The translations under genes and the position numbers were made by a program. 64,000 nucleotides of DNA. Origin: Phycisphaerales bacterium. GTDB taxonomy: Bacteria > Planctomycetota > Phycisphaerae > Tepidisphaerales > Tepidisphaeraceae. The notes under the pieces were generated by a model. That model saw only the letters and a list, made by a program, of their open reading frames with translations, was not told where the DNA came from and did not search any database. Below are positions 1 to 8,590 of this stretch, in pieces. The stretch is from contig JADYZN010000033.1 of the NCBI GenBank assembly GCA_020853095.1, positions 62,001 through 126,000 on the forward strand, given 5' to 3'. Every line of letters begins with the position of its first letter. The first letter of the stretch is position 1.

Positions 1-191
1 ACACCAGCGAGGAGGTTTTGAAGATGTTTCAGCGATTGAACGCCGAGGAGGGGATCACGATCATCCTGGTGACGCACGATGCGGAAGTGGCCGAACATGC
101 GGGGCGGACAATCCGGATCCGGGATGGGCTGATCGAATCCGGCGCGTTCGCGCACGAAGGATCAATGGCCGGAGCCGGAGGGGCGATATGA
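1..191 (+). CDS. ABC transporter ATP-binding protein, MacB/LolD type (C-terminal fragment)
   Basis: The reading frame is open from the window edge (first full codon at position 3) to TGA at 189-191, so only about 62 C-terminal residues are visible. They contain the switch region ILVTHDAEVAEHAGRTIRI, where the His of VTHD is the H-loop of ABC ATPases and the following residues resemble the ends of MacB/LolD-type ATPases. Its stop overlaps the ATG of the permease gene at 188 (ATGA), so the two are translationally coupled. The protein would hydrolyse ATP on the cytoplasmic face of a MacB-type mechanotransmission transporter. The Walker A and B motifs and any membrane-fusion protein gene lie outside the window. 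Confidence 0.85.
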   Translation, partial: TSEEVLKMFQRLNAEEGITIILVTHDAEVAEHAGRTIRIRDGLIESGAFAHEGSMAGAGGAI

Positions 192-1564
192 GGTCGGTCC
201 GCACGTTTATGACCGCATTTCGCGCGATCCGCCGCAACATCATGCGGGCGGTGTTGACGACGCTGGGGATCGTCATCGGCGTCGGAGCGGTGATCGCGAT
301 GATGGAGATCGGCAAGGGGTCATCCACCGCGATCCAGCAGTCGGTCGCCAGCATGGGGGCGAACAACCTGCTGATATTTCCCGGAACCGCCTCCAGCGCG
401 GGGGTGAGTTTCGGTTCGGGGAGCATCATGACGCTGACGCCGCAGGATGCGGAGGCGATTTTGCGGGATTGCCCGGCGGTGGGCACGGCCGCGCCGATCG
501 TACGGGTCCGCACGCAGGTGATTTACGGCGGGCGGAATTGGGTTCCACAGACCATTTATGGAACCACGCCGATGTACCTCGATGTGAGGGATTGGAACAC
601 GCTGGCCGAGGGAGAGCCGTTTACCGACCGGGATGTGCGCAACGGCAGCAAGGTTTGTCTGATCGGCCAGACGCTGGTGCGGCAGTTGTTTGACGAACAG
701 TCGCCGCTGGATAAGGAAATTCGCATCAACAACGTCTCGTTTCGGGTGGTTGGCGTGTTGTCACGCAAGGGGGCGAACATGATGGGATCGGATCAGGATG
801 ACATCATTCTGGCGCCGTGGACGGCGATCAAATATCGCGTCTCCGGTTCGTCCGCCCAGTCGGTCAACCAGAGCGCCGCCGCCAAAACCGACACGTCGCA
901 GCAGGTGAACAGCCTGAACAACCTGTATCCCAGCAGCGGGGTGCAACTTTACCCCGCCCCATCGCCCACGCAGGCGGCCGACACCCCTCTGCCGGTGCGG
1001 TTCACCAACGTGGATCAGATTGTCGCGGCCGCCCGATCGACGGCACAGATTCCGATGGCGGTCGAACAGATCACCGACCTGCTGCGCGAACGCCATCGCA
1101 TCCGGGCGGGTCAACCGGATGATTTTATCATTCGAGACTTGACCGAATTGACCAGCGCCCTGTCGGGAACATCCGCGTTGATGACCAAGCTGCTGTTGTG
1201 CGTGGCGTTGATCTCGCTGGTGGTGGGCGGCGTGGGGATCATGAACATCATGCTGGTGTCGGTAACCGAACGCACGCGCGAAATCGGTTTGCGGATGGCG
1301 GTGGGAGCTCGCGGGAGCGACATTCTCCGGCAGTTTCTGACCGAGGCGGTGGTGCTGTGCCTGGCGGGCGGGGCGTTGGGCATTCTGCTGGGTTGGGGCA
1401 GCTCGCGGCTGGTGACGATGCTGCTGCGCTGGCCGACCGAATCATCGCCGGAGGCCATCCTGGCGGCGGTGGCGGTGTCGTTTTTTGTCGGGGTGGTGTT
1501 TGGGTTTTATCCCGCATGGAAAGCCTCGCGGCTGGACCCGATCGAGGCGTTGCGCTATGAATGA
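188..1564 (+). CDS. MacB-like ABC transporter permease
   Basis: A 458-residue inner-membrane permease of the MacB/FtsX type. One N-terminal membrane segment (around residues 18-40, LTTLGIVIGVGAVIAMMEIG) is followed by a large periplasmic domain of about 290 residues and a C-terminal FtsX domain with three further helices. The FtsX domain carries the conserved stretch NIMLVSVTERTREIGLRMAV. MacB-type pumps use ATP hydrolysis to drive substrate from the periplasm through a TolC-like duct. The ATG overlaps the stop of the ATPase gene, and the gene end overlaps the start of a NodT-type outer-membrane protein gene, so the three are one operon. The periplasmic insert contains a Ser/Gln/Ala-rich stretch. 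The substrate cannot be told from sequence. Confidence 0.92.
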   Translation: MRSVRTFMTAFRAIRRNIMRAVLTTLGIVIGVGAVIAMMEIGKGSSTAIQQSVASMGANNLLIFPGTASSAGVSFGSGSIMTLTPQDAEAILRDCPAVGTAAPIVRVRTQVIYGGRNWVPQTIYGTTPMYLDVRDWNTLAEGEPFTDRDVRNGSKVCLIGQTLVRQLFDEQSPLDKEIRINNVSFRVVGVLSRKGANMMGSDQDDIILAPWTAIKYRVSGSSAQSVNQSAAAKTDTSQQVNSLNNLYPSSGVQLYPAPSPTQAADTPLPVRFTNVDQIVAAARSTAQIPMAVEQITDLLRERHRIRAGQPDDFIIRDLTELTSALSGTSALMTKLLLCVALISLVVGGVGIMNIMLVSVTERTREIGLRMAVGARGSDILRQFLTEAVVLCLAGGALGILLGWGSSRLVTMLLRWPTESSPEAILAAVAVSFFVGVVFGFYPAWKASRLDPIEALRYE

Positions 1565-3002
1565 TCGTCGATTCAGGCATTTTGGAACCGCAACGGCGGC
1601 GTTGTCGTCGTTGCTGTTGTTTAGCGGATGCATGGTGGGGCCGGATTATCAACGGCCCAAGGTGGATTCTCCCGCGGCCTGGTCGGGGCCGACGACAACC
1701 ATGGCCGCCACGACGCAGGCCACCACCGCGGCCACCCGGCCGGTTGAACTGGCGCGCTGGTGGTTGTCGTTCAAAGACCCGGTGCTGGATTCGCTGGTTG
1801 ATCGCGCGGTCCGGTCAAACCTGGATTTGTTGCAGGCGTCGGCGCGGGTTCGACAGGCCCGCGCGGCACGGGGCGTGGTGGCTTCCTCGTTCTGGCCCGG
1901 GGTTGATGTCGGCGGCTCCTACACGCGCAGCGGAGGGGGCAATCGCTCGAATTTGCCCGGATCTTCGCAAGACCTGTATCGAGCTGGGCTGGATGCCACG
2001 TGGGAGCTGGATTTTTTTGGCGGGGTTCGACGGAACATCGAGGCTTCCGAAGCGGACATCCTGTCGGCCATCGAAGATCAGCGGGATGTGCTGGTGACGC
2101 TGGTGGCCGAGGTGGGGTTGGATTACACCGACCTGCGGGGTATTCAGCGTCAGATCGCCATCGCCAGGGACAATCTCAATGCCCAGCGGCACAGCGCGGA
2201 ATTGACCCGCCAGCGCAACGCCACGGGTTTTGTCAGCCGATTGGATGTGGTCAACGCCGAAGCGCTGGTCGCCCAGACCGCCTCACAGATCCCGGTGCTG
2301 GAATCATCCGAACGGCAGGCCATTTACGCCCTCAGCGTGCTGTTGGGGATGGAACCGGCGGCGCTGCTTGATGAATTGTCCTCGCAGTCGCCGATCCCGC
2401 TCGCCTCGCCGGTGGTGCCGGTGGGATTGCCATCGGACTTGTTGCGACGACGGCCGGACATTCGGCGGGCGGAGGCCCAGCTTCATGCCGCCACCGCGCG
2501 CCTCGGTGTGGCGACGGCGGATTTGTTTCCGAAATTCTCCCTGACCGGTTCGATCGGTCTGCAAGGGGACAAGCCGGCCTCGCTGTTCAACTGGGGAAAT
2601 CGGTTCTGGTCGATCGGGCCTTCGGTCAGTTGGCCGTTGTTTGACGCCGGAAAGATTCGGTCAAACATCGAGGTGCAAAATGCCCTCCAGGAACAGGCGC
2701 TGCTGGCCTATCGATCCACCATTCTGCGGGCATGGCAGGATGTGGAAAACGCCCTGATCGCGTATGACAAGGAGCAGCAGCATCGCACCGCGCTGGCGGC
2801 CGCGGTGGCGGCCAATCGGCAGGCGGTGGACCTGTCAACGCAACTCTATCGGCAGGGACAGACCGATTTTCTCAACGTGCTTTCGGCCCAGCGGTCGTTG
2901 TATGCCTCGGAAGATGCGCTGGTGCAGAGCAACCGGACGGTGACGACGAGCCTGATCGCATTGTACAAGGCGCTGGGGGGCGGATGGGAAACACAGGAAT
3001 AA
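1557..3002 (+). CDS. outer-membrane efflux lipoprotein, NodT/OprM family
   Basis: A 481-residue TolC-like outer-membrane factor. The ATG at 1557 overlaps the permease stop by 8 nt. It gives MNDRRFRHFG, then a hydrophobic stretch and the lipobox LFSGC, so the protein is a lipidated NodT-type channel. The signature MVGPDYQRP follows the cysteine. LPSDLLRRRPDIRRAEAQL and GKIRSNIEVQ in the second half are hallmark sequences of the RND/MacB outer-membrane factor family. A Thr/Ala-rich linker follows the lipidated N-terminus. It should form the trimeric exit duct for the MacB-like pump encoded just upstream; a periplasmic adaptor gene is not in view. The assignment is secure; the substrate is unknown. 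Confidence 0.93.
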   Translation: MNDRRFRHFGTATAALSSLLLFSGCMVGPDYQRPKVDSPAAWSGPTTTMAATTQATTAATRPVELARWWLSFKDPVLDSLVDRAVRSNLDLLQASARVRQARAARGVVASSFWPGVDVGGSYTRSGGGNRSNLPGSSQDLYRAGLDATWELDFFGGVRRNIEASEADILSAIEDQRDVLVTLVAEVGLDYTDLRGIQRQIAIARDNLNAQRHSAELTRQRNATGFVSRLDVVNAEALVAQTASQIPVLESSERQAIYALSVLLGMEPAALLDELSSQSPIPLASPVVPVGLPSDLLRRRPDIRRAEAQLHAATARLGVATADLFPKFSLTGSIGLQGDKPASLFNWGNRFWSIGPSVSWPLFDAGKIRSNIEVQNALQEQALLAYRSTILRAWQDVENALIAYDKEQQHRTALAAAVAANRQAVDLSTQLYRQGQTDFLNVLSAQRSLYASEDALVQSNRTVTTSLIALYKALGGGWETQE

Positions 3003-3031
3003 ACGCCGCGCGATGAATGCGGCAGTCGACG

Positions 3032-3982
3032 TTATTGCGGTTCTTCCAATGCCTGCATCGCATGGTCCAGCAGCCGCTGAACCCCCGAAGGCTGATCGGC
3101 GCGGATGTGCAGATCCCAGGCCATGTGCCACTGGGTGTTGACCGGCTTGAATCCCAACGCCTCCACCCGCCGTTGCAGATCGGGCATGTGGGCGGCGCCG
3201 TAAAATATGGCGAGATGGCGATGACCTTGTTTGAGCGTCGATTCGAGGACTGAGATCGCCGCCTTGTTCCGTTCGGTCAGGATGACCGATCCATCGGGGC
3301 CATCCAGCCCGCCCGCGATACGTTCGATGTCCCCCAGTTGGCGGGCCAGCACGAGCTTGATCTGCCGGTCGAGGTCCGGGCGGGTCAACAAGTCCAGCAA
3401 ATCCTCCGTCTGCGCATCCGATTGGGGCGGCGGATCCGCCAGCGCCCGCATCAGGCCCTGCAACATCAACGATGCGAACGACTCGCCACGCTGGCGTTGC
3501 AATTTTTCAAACGTCTGGGTGTCCAGGTCGGCGTGGATGAAATTGGCCGGGCGATAATCGATGACATCCAGTTGATAATCCAGCGCCAGAACATCCTTCA
3601 AAAATCGTTGAAGTTGCGCCACCGAGCTGTCCCCGCCAACCCCGGGGGCGTGTGGCTTCATCCCTTTGGGCATCACCATTTCGTACAGCACCGCGTCAAA
3701 ATCCTGAAAATGCCGGTTCAGTTCCTGATAGTAGGAGGTTTCGCCGATGTGAATGGCCGCGATAAGATCAATCGTGACGCCATCCGCGTTGACCAGCGTC
3801 ACTTCGCCACTCTGGAGGCTTCCTCCGGCCGCCCCTTCATCCACGAAACGCAGATAGGGTGATGCATCGGCCTGGGTTTGCGCCGGCGCGGTGGTGGGCG
3901 CCTGATCGGCCCGAACCATCGGCAGACAGGCCCAGCCCAGAGCGATGTTGACCCCCAGGGCGATGAGCCAGAGTTTTCGCAT
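3032..3982 (-). CDS. TraB/GumN-family secreted protein
   Basis: A 316-residue protein of the TraB/PrgY/GumN fold. Two signature blocks are visible. The first, near the N-terminus, is DLIAAIHIGETSYYQELN followed by FDAVLYEM. The second, near the C-terminus, is AIFYGAAHMPDLQRR. These hold the GxxH and Glu residues proposed as a metal-dependent catalytic site. MRKLWLIALGVNIALG is a signal sequence, so the protein acts outside the cytoplasm. I chose the ATG at 3982 because GGGAG lies about 5 nt upstream. An in-frame ATG at 4006, 8 nt after a TAGAAT box, is a possible leaderless alternative giving 324 residues. The gene faces the MacB operon tail-to-tail. The biological role of the family is not settled. 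Confidence 0.85.
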   Translation of the reverse strand: MRKLWLIALGVNIALGWACLPMVRADQAPTTAPAQTQADASPYLRFVDEGAAGGSLQSGEVTLVNADGVTIDLIAAIHIGETSYYQELNRHFQDFDAVLYEMVMPKGMKPHAPGVGGDSSVAQLQRFLKDVLALDYQLDVIDYRPANFIHADLDTQTFEKLQRQRGESFASLMLQGLMRALADPPPQSDAQTEDLLDLLTRPDLDRQIKLVLARQLGDIERIAGGLDGPDGSVILTERNKAAISVLESTLKQGHRHLAIFYGAAHMPDLQRRVEALGFKPVNTQWHMAWDLHIRADQPSGVQRLLDHAMQALEEPQ

Positions 3983-4020
3983 GGTCACTCCCGCGTTCAA
4001 GATCATTCGATATCATTCTA

Positions 4021-4692
4021 TCACGAGTCGGCCGGCTTCTGGTCAAGATTTTCCAACAATACCGACTCGCCCAGCGACCCGGCCAGTTGGACCACGGCCT
4101 GTCGCAACACCCGCACCTGTTCCTCCAGCCGGTTGATGCGCTCCTTGAAATCGCCCGTCGGCGACTCGGCCGTGACGGTCGTCGCTTCGATCGGATGCGA
4201 ATCAGCGCAAAGCAGTTGTACGAACCGCTGCGCCCGCGTGCCGGGAGATGGTGGGATCATCTTCGCCAGCGGTTCGGGCCGATTCATCAGCGCATCGAGC
4301 ATCCCCTGCGCCTGTTCGGTCGATTCCAGCGGGTGCATCCGCGAGGCCCTGGCGCGCAATTCTCCCAATGTCTGCGGTCCGCGCAGCATCAATTCCGCCA
4401 GGATCACCAGCTCGGCCGTGCGAACATGCAGCACTTCATTGGCATTGTGGCGATATTTTGAAACCCTGGCCCCCATCTGATCCACCCGCACCACCAGCCC
4501 CTTGGCGCGCAGCGATTCAACGGCGGAAAAGACCGCGTTCTCATCCAATTCGGTCACCGGGTCGCGGTTGTTCTTCTGGTTCGCGCCGTTCACCAGGGCA
4601 TTGAGAGACAACGGGTACTGTTCCGGCGTCGTTTGCGCCTTTTCCACCAGCACCCCCAGCACACGAGCTTCGTCGGCGGTCAGTTCAATCAT
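4021..4692 (-). CDS. YceH family protein (DUF480)
   Basis: A 223-residue YceH/UPF0502 protein, a family made of two winged-helix domains and a C-terminal coiled coil. The N-terminus MIELTADEARVLGVLVEKAQ and the downstream PLSLNALVNGANQKNNRDPV are diagnostic. The C-terminal FKERINRLEEQVRVLRQAVVQ is the coiled coil. The start at 4692 matches the family start, and a TACACT -10-like box ends 7 nt before it, suggesting a leaderless message; an ATG at 4716 would add eight residues. Its function is unknown beyond probable nucleic-acid or protein binding. It is divergent from mutL, with a 75 bp gap carrying back-to-back promoters. Confidence 0.93.
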   Translation of the reverse strand: MIELTADEARVLGVLVEKAQTTPEQYPLSLNALVNGANQKNNRDPVTELDENAVFSAVESLRAKGLVVRVDQMGARVSKYRHNANEVLHVRTAELVILAELMLRGPQTLGELRARASRMHPLESTEQAQGMLDALMNRPEPLAKMIPPSPGTRAQRFVQLLCADSHPIEATTVTAESPTGDFKERINRLEEQVRVLRQAVVQLAGSLGESVLLENLDQKPADS

Positions 4693-4699
4693 GCGGTTC

Positions 4700-4728
4700 A
4701 GTGTAGGGATCGGCATTCAATCTGGCCA
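4700..4728 (-). promoter_or_regulatory. promoter of yceH-like gene (leaderless type)
   Basis: Read on the minus strand, TACACT (4705-4700) lies 7 nt before the ATG at 4692. A weak -35-like TGGCCA (4728-4723) sits 17 nt upstream. The start codon falls where transcription should begin. Confidence 0.5.
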
Positions 4729-4731
4729 CTT

Positions 4732-4760
4732 TTGGCCGTCGCTGCTTCGTCCCCTATAAT
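4732..4760 (+). promoter_or_regulatory. promoter of mutL (leaderless type)
   Basis: TTGGCC (4732-4737), a 17 nt spacer and a perfect TATAAT (4755-4760). The GTG start of mutL is 7 nt after the -10 box, at the expected +1, and no Shine-Dalgarno sequence is possible on such a transcript. Confidence 0.7.
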
Positions 4761-4767
4761 CGGCCGC

Positions 4768-6570
4768 GTGAATCCCCGACCGATCCAACAGCTCAGCCCG
4801 TCGCTGGTCAACCGCATCGCCGCCGGCGAAGTGATCGAACGGCCCGCCTCGGTGGTCAAGGAGCTGGTCGAAAACGCCATCGACGCCGGCGCGGCCCACA
4901 TCCAGGTCGAAGTCGAAGAGGGAGGCCATGCCCTGATCCGCGTGGTGGATGATGGATCGGGCATCGCACCGGCCGATTTGCCTCTGGCATTCGCCTCGCA
5001 CGCCACCAGCAAATTGACCTGTGATGAAGATTTGACCCGAATCGCCACCATGGGATTTCGGGGCGAGGCGCTGGCGAGCATCGGGGCGGTCTCGCAGGCG
5101 AAAATCCTCAGCCGAATCCCCACCGAACAGGCGGCCTATGAGATCCACAATCGTGGCGGCGTCATCAGCGACCCCCAGGCGGCCGCCGGCAACGTCGGCA
5201 CCACCATCGAAATCCACCACCTGTTCTACAACACCCCCGCCCGACGCAAATTTTTGCGCGGCGCATCCACCGAATATGGCTACATCGCCGAAATGGTGAT
5301 CCGGCTCGCCCTGCCGCATCCGAAAATCGGGTTTACGCTGCTGCACAATGGCCGCAAAACCCTGCAATTGCCCCCCGCCGAGGCGGTTGATCGGTTGCTT
5401 GAAGCCTGGCCTTCGGATTTTCGCGAGCAACGCCTGCCGCTGGATGTGCGGGATGCGGAGGTTCGACTTCGCGGCGTCATCGGCCTGCCGGAACTGGCCC
5501 GCCCGACCGCCAAATATCAACAGTTGTATCTCAATGGCCGGGCGATTCGCGATAAATTCATGCAACACGCCCTGCGCGAGGCGTATCGCGGGTTGACTGA
5601 GCCGGGGCGGTACCCGGCCGCGATTTTGTTGCTGGACATTCCGCCGTCGGATGTCGATGTCAACGTCCATCCCACCAAGATGGAGGTCCGTTTTCGCGAC
5701 AGCGGGCGGATTCACGGGCTGGTCCTGGCGGCCGTTCGTGAAAAACTGCTCGGCAGCGATTTGACCCCCTCGGCCGTCGCCCAACCAACCGCCATAACGC
5801 CGGAACGGGTGGATTTACGCTCCCGGCTGGCATCGTTTCTACAACAATCCCTCCCCACCCACGCCGCCGAGTCCGATCAATCAACGGCACAACCGGCCAC
5901 CGCCGCATCAATCGACCTGCCTCCGTTGTTGGAACGGTCGATTGCCACGGAATCAACGGTGGAGGAGCCAAAACCTTTACCGGCCTCATCCACCACCGGC
6001 CCGGCCATTCAATTGCACAACAGTTATCTGGTCGCCGAAAGCCCCGAGGGGATGATCATCATCGACCAGCACGCGCTGCACGAACGGATCATGTATGAAG
6101 ACCTGCGTGCCCGCATGTTGCGCGGGCCGTTGGAATCGCAGCGGCTGCTGATTCCGCTTCCATTGACCGTCACCAGCCGGCAGATGGCGCTGGTGGATCA
6201 GATTCAACCGTTGCTTCAACGGCTTGGGATTGAATTGACCTCGTTCGGCCCGGACAGCATCGCCGTGCAGGCGTTTCCATCCTTTCTGCATCGGTTGGAA
6301 CCGGATCGCTTCATCCAGGAACTGCTGGAGCGCGGCGAACAGGAATTGCTCGACCTGCACGATGAGGAACTGTTGCACGAGGTGTTGGACATGATGGCCT
6401 GCAAGGCGGCCGTCAAAGCCGGAGATCCGTTGTCGCCGGCCGAGATCGAAGCATTGCTGGCCCGTCGCGAGCTTGTGGAACGTTCCAGCAATTGCCCCCA
6501 CGGCCGCCCCACCACGCTGCGGCTGTCCCTCAAAGACCTCGAAAAACAGTTCAAACGCACCGGGTTTTAA
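4768..6570 (+). CDS. mutL: DNA mismatch repair protein MutL
   Basis: A 600-residue MutL. The N-terminal GHKL ATPase domain carries IAAGEVIERPASVVKELVENA, VVDDGSGI and GFRGEALASIGA. After a Ser/Thr/Pro/Ala-rich linker comes the C-terminal dimerisation domain. It contains DQHALHERIMYE, which fits the DQHA(X)2E(X)4E metal motif of nicking MutL proteins, plus ACKAAVKAGD and CPHGRPT. This MutL is therefore expected to be a latent endonuclease, as in methyl-independent mismatch repair, rather than the E. coli type. I chose GTG at 4768 because conserved sequence begins there (VNPRPIQQL), the residues encoded upstream are not MutL-like, and the promoter ends 7 nt before it. No mutS is in the window. 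Confidence 0.97.
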   Translation: MNPRPIQQLSPSLVNRIAAGEVIERPASVVKELVENAIDAGAAHIQVEVEEGGHALIRVVDDGSGIAPADLPLAFASHATSKLTCDEDLTRIATMGFRGEALASIGAVSQAKILSRIPTEQAAYEIHNRGGVISDPQAAAGNVGTTIEIHHLFYNTPARRKFLRGASTEYGYIAEMVIRLALPHPKIGFTLLHNGRKTLQLPPAEAVDRLLEAWPSDFREQRLPLDVRDAEVRLRGVIGLPELARPTAKYQQLYLNGRAIRDKFMQHALREAYRGLTEPGRYPAAILLLDIPPSDVDVNVHPTKMEVRFRDSGRIHGLVLAAVREKLLGSDLTPSAVAQPTAITPERVDLRSRLASFLQQSLPTHAAESDQSTAQPATAASIDLPPLLERSIATESTVEEPKPLPASSTTGPAIQLHNSYLVAESPEGMIIIDQHALHERIMYEDLRARMLRGPLESQRLLIPLPLTVTSRQMALVDQIQPLLQRLGIELTSFGPDSIAVQAFPSFLHRLEPDRFIQELLERGEQELLDLHDEELLHEVLDMMACKAAVKAGDPLSPAEIEALLARRELVERSSNCPHGRPTTLRLSLKDLEKQFKRTGF

Positions 6571-6597
6571 GATTTCCGCCGTTTGAATCCATCTTGC

Positions 6598-6996
6598 TTA
6601 ATGGCCGCGCAACAGCGCCGCCTCGGCGGTCTCTTCATCCAGGGCATGCAATCGGTTGTGCTGCATCGACATCCCGCCATCGGACGGCGAGGCGGCCGGT
6701 TCCGTCGGCATGGGCGTCGAATTCACCGCCGTCAGGCGCGTGTTGTGTTCGATGTCGATGACCAGCTTCAGGATCTCGGCAACCGCCAGCATCGTGATGA
6801 ACAGGAAAAACGCCGCCGCCAATACGCCCACGGCCATCATGATCCGGTCGCCCCAGTTGGCCGGGGCGCTGGACAAGGTCCAGATGCACGCCGCGATCCC
6901 CACCAACACCGCGACGCCGGCGCCGATCAGGTACAAAATGCCCAACGTCCGCAGCACCGGATATCGTCCGCCGCTGATCAAATGTCTCTGACTCAT
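6598..6996 (-). CDS. small membrane protein of unknown function
   Basis: A 132-residue protein starting MSQRHLISGGRY. It has two clear hydrophobic helices, LRTLGILYLIGAGVAVLVGI and MAVGVLAAAFFLFITMLAVA, separated by a short loop with NWGDR. A C-terminal soluble tail contains MHDL-like low-complexity sequence rich in Met, Pro and Asp. AGGAGAATT lies just before the ATG on the minus strand. I recognise no family. The topology suggests a small inner-membrane protein with both helices near the N-terminus and the tail in the cytoplasm. It sits alone between mutL (convergent) and the phosphohexomutase gene (same strand, 115 bp away). Confidence 0.7.
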   Translation of the reverse strand: MSQRHLISGGRYPVLRTLGILYLIGAGVAVLVGIAACIWTLSSAPANWGDRIMMAVGVLAAAFFLFITMLAVAEILKLVIDIEHNTRLTAVNSTPMPTEPAASPSDGGMSMQHNRLHALDEETAEAALLRGH

Positions 6997-7111
6997 AAAA
7001 TTCTCCTGAACAAAACATCCCCCTTCACGATGACCTCATCATCGCGCGCCGATCCCACGGCGGGGAATGCCTTATTTTCTCAGGATTTGGCCGATCCCGG
7101 ATGAGTCTGCT

Positions 7112-8503
7112 TTAATGCCCAACCATCGGTTCGCCCAGGACACGCTTCAGTTCGCGGAGTTTTTCTTCCAGCATCTGCGGCGTCTTCGTCTCCAGGTTCA
7201 GCCGTAACAGCGGCTCGGTGTTGCTCTTGCGCACGTTGAACCACCAATCACCAAAGTCGAGGGTGATCCCGTCGAGGTAGTCGATCTGCGCCTTCTTATA
7301 CATCTCCGCCAGTTCGCGGATTTTGGCATCCTTGTCTTCGACCTGAAAATTCAATTCGCCGCTCTGGCTGTAGCGGTACAACGGCTTGACCAGCTCGCCC
7401 AGCGTCTTGGGCTGGTTCGACAACACCGACAACAATCGCGCGAACGCGATGGCGGCCGAATCGGCGTAAAAATTGTCGCGGAAATACAGATGCCCCGACA
7501 ATTCGCCCCCGAACACCGCCTTGGTCTCGGCCATCGTCTTCTTGATGAACGCATGGCCCACGCGGTCCCGTTTTGGCACGCCGCCGGCGGCCTTGATCTC
7601 ATCGGGGACCACGTGGCTGGATCGCAGATCATAAACAATCGTCGCCCCCTCGTTGCCCGGCTGGCCCAGAAAATCCCTGGCCAACAGTGCCGTGATGATG
7701 TCCGAGCCGATCACGTTCTGATTCTCATCCAGGAAAATGCACCGGTCGGCATCCCCGTCAAAACAGACTCCGATGTCCGGCTTCACCTGGGCCATCTTTT
7801 CCTTGAGCATGTCCAAGTTCTTTTCCACCAGCGGGTTGGGATCGTGGACGAACGATCCGGTGATTTCAAACAGCAGCGGAAGGATCTCCAGATTCGTCAC
7901 GCCGTCGAAGACGGCCGGAACCATCCTGCCCGCCATGCCGTTGCTGGCGTCCACCGCCACGCGCAGCTTTCGTCCCATGTTCAGGAATTTCAGGACGTGC
8001 CGGCGATACGCCTGCCACAAATCCCGTTCTTCGTATTTGCCCTGCAATCCGGTCTGTCCCACCCGCAGCGTCGTCGCGATGCGCTTGATGTCATCCAATC
8101 CGCTGGCCGCGCCGATCGGCTTGGCCTTGGGACCGGAAATCTTAAACCCGTTGTACTGAACCGGGTTGTGCGATGCGGTCGTCTGGATGCCTCCCACCGT
8201 GTCCAGCTCGTTGATCGCGAAATAGATCATGGAGGTGTCCACCATGCCGATGTCGATCACGTTCATGCCGGTGGATCGAATCCCGTCGGCCAGGTTCCGG
8301 CACAAATCCGGCGAACTCGGCCGCATGTCCCGGCTGACGACCATCGTGTCTTCCATCTTCACCCGGCTCGATTCGGGCAGGTTCTGGCGGCTGCGCTTCA
8401 GATATTGAGCCGTCGCATGACCCACCCGCCAGGCCGACTCCTCGTTCAGCGGGTTGGGATAGGTGGCGCGGATGTCATAAGCCTTGAAAATCTTCTCGAT
8501 CAT
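7112..8503 (-). CDS. phosphomannomutase/phosphoglucomutase
   Basis: A 463-residue alpha-D-phosphohexomutase, which interconverts hexose 6-phosphate and 1-phosphate to feed nucleotide-sugar synthesis. All four active-site loops are visible: TASHNPVQYNGFK (phosphoserine loop), VCFDGDADRCIF (Mg binding), FGGELSGHLYFRD (sugar specificity; GGELSGH is typical of PMM/PGM) and VRKSNTEPLLRLN (phosphate binding). The ATG at 8503 is preceded by GGGAA and opens the family N-terminus KIFKAYDIRATYP; a longer upstream frame has no homologous sequence. The enzyme likely supplies mannose-1-P or glucose-1-P for the glycan clusters at 9-17 kb and 43-54 kb. The gene is divergent from the TlyA-like gene. Confidence 0.94.
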   Translation of the reverse strand: MIEKIFKAYDIRATYPNPLNEESAWRVGHATAQYLKRSRQNLPESSRVKMEDTMVVSRDMRPSSPDLCRNLADGIRSTGMNVIDIGMVDTSMIYFAINELDTVGGIQTTASHNPVQYNGFKISGPKAKPIGAASGLDDIKRIATTLRVGQTGLQGKYEERDLWQAYRRHVLKFLNMGRKLRVAVDASNGMAGRMVPAVFDGVTNLEILPLLFEITGSFVHDPNPLVEKNLDMLKEKMAQVKPDIGVCFDGDADRCIFLDENQNVIGSDIITALLARDFLGQPGNEGATIVYDLRSSHVVPDEIKAAGGVPKRDRVGHAFIKKTMAETKAVFGGELSGHLYFRDNFYADSAAIAFARLLSVLSNQPKTLGELVKPLYRYSQSGELNFQVEDKDAKIRELAEMYKKAQIDYLDGITLDFGDWWFNVRKSNTEPLLRLNLETKTPQMLEEKLRELKRVLGEPMVGH

Positions 8504-8577
8504 GTTTCCCTTCTGATGAATAACGCCGACCAGTGTATCGGTGTCGGCCCAACCCTGCAATTTGCCCCAAATGGCCT

Positions 8578-8583
8578 TACAAT
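8578..8583 (+). promoter_or_regulatory. -10 box of the TlyA-like gene (leaderless type)
   Basis: TACAAT ends 7 nt before the ATG at 8591, the same spacing as at mutL and trpS. No good -35 hexamer was found at 17 nt. Confidence 0.45.
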
Positions 8584-8590
8584 GAATCGC

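Noticed and set aside
7490-8581. Long plus-strand frame ahead of the TlyA-like gene
   Set aside because: It is antisense to the phosphohexomutase gene and has no recognisable sequence before the methyltransferase domain.
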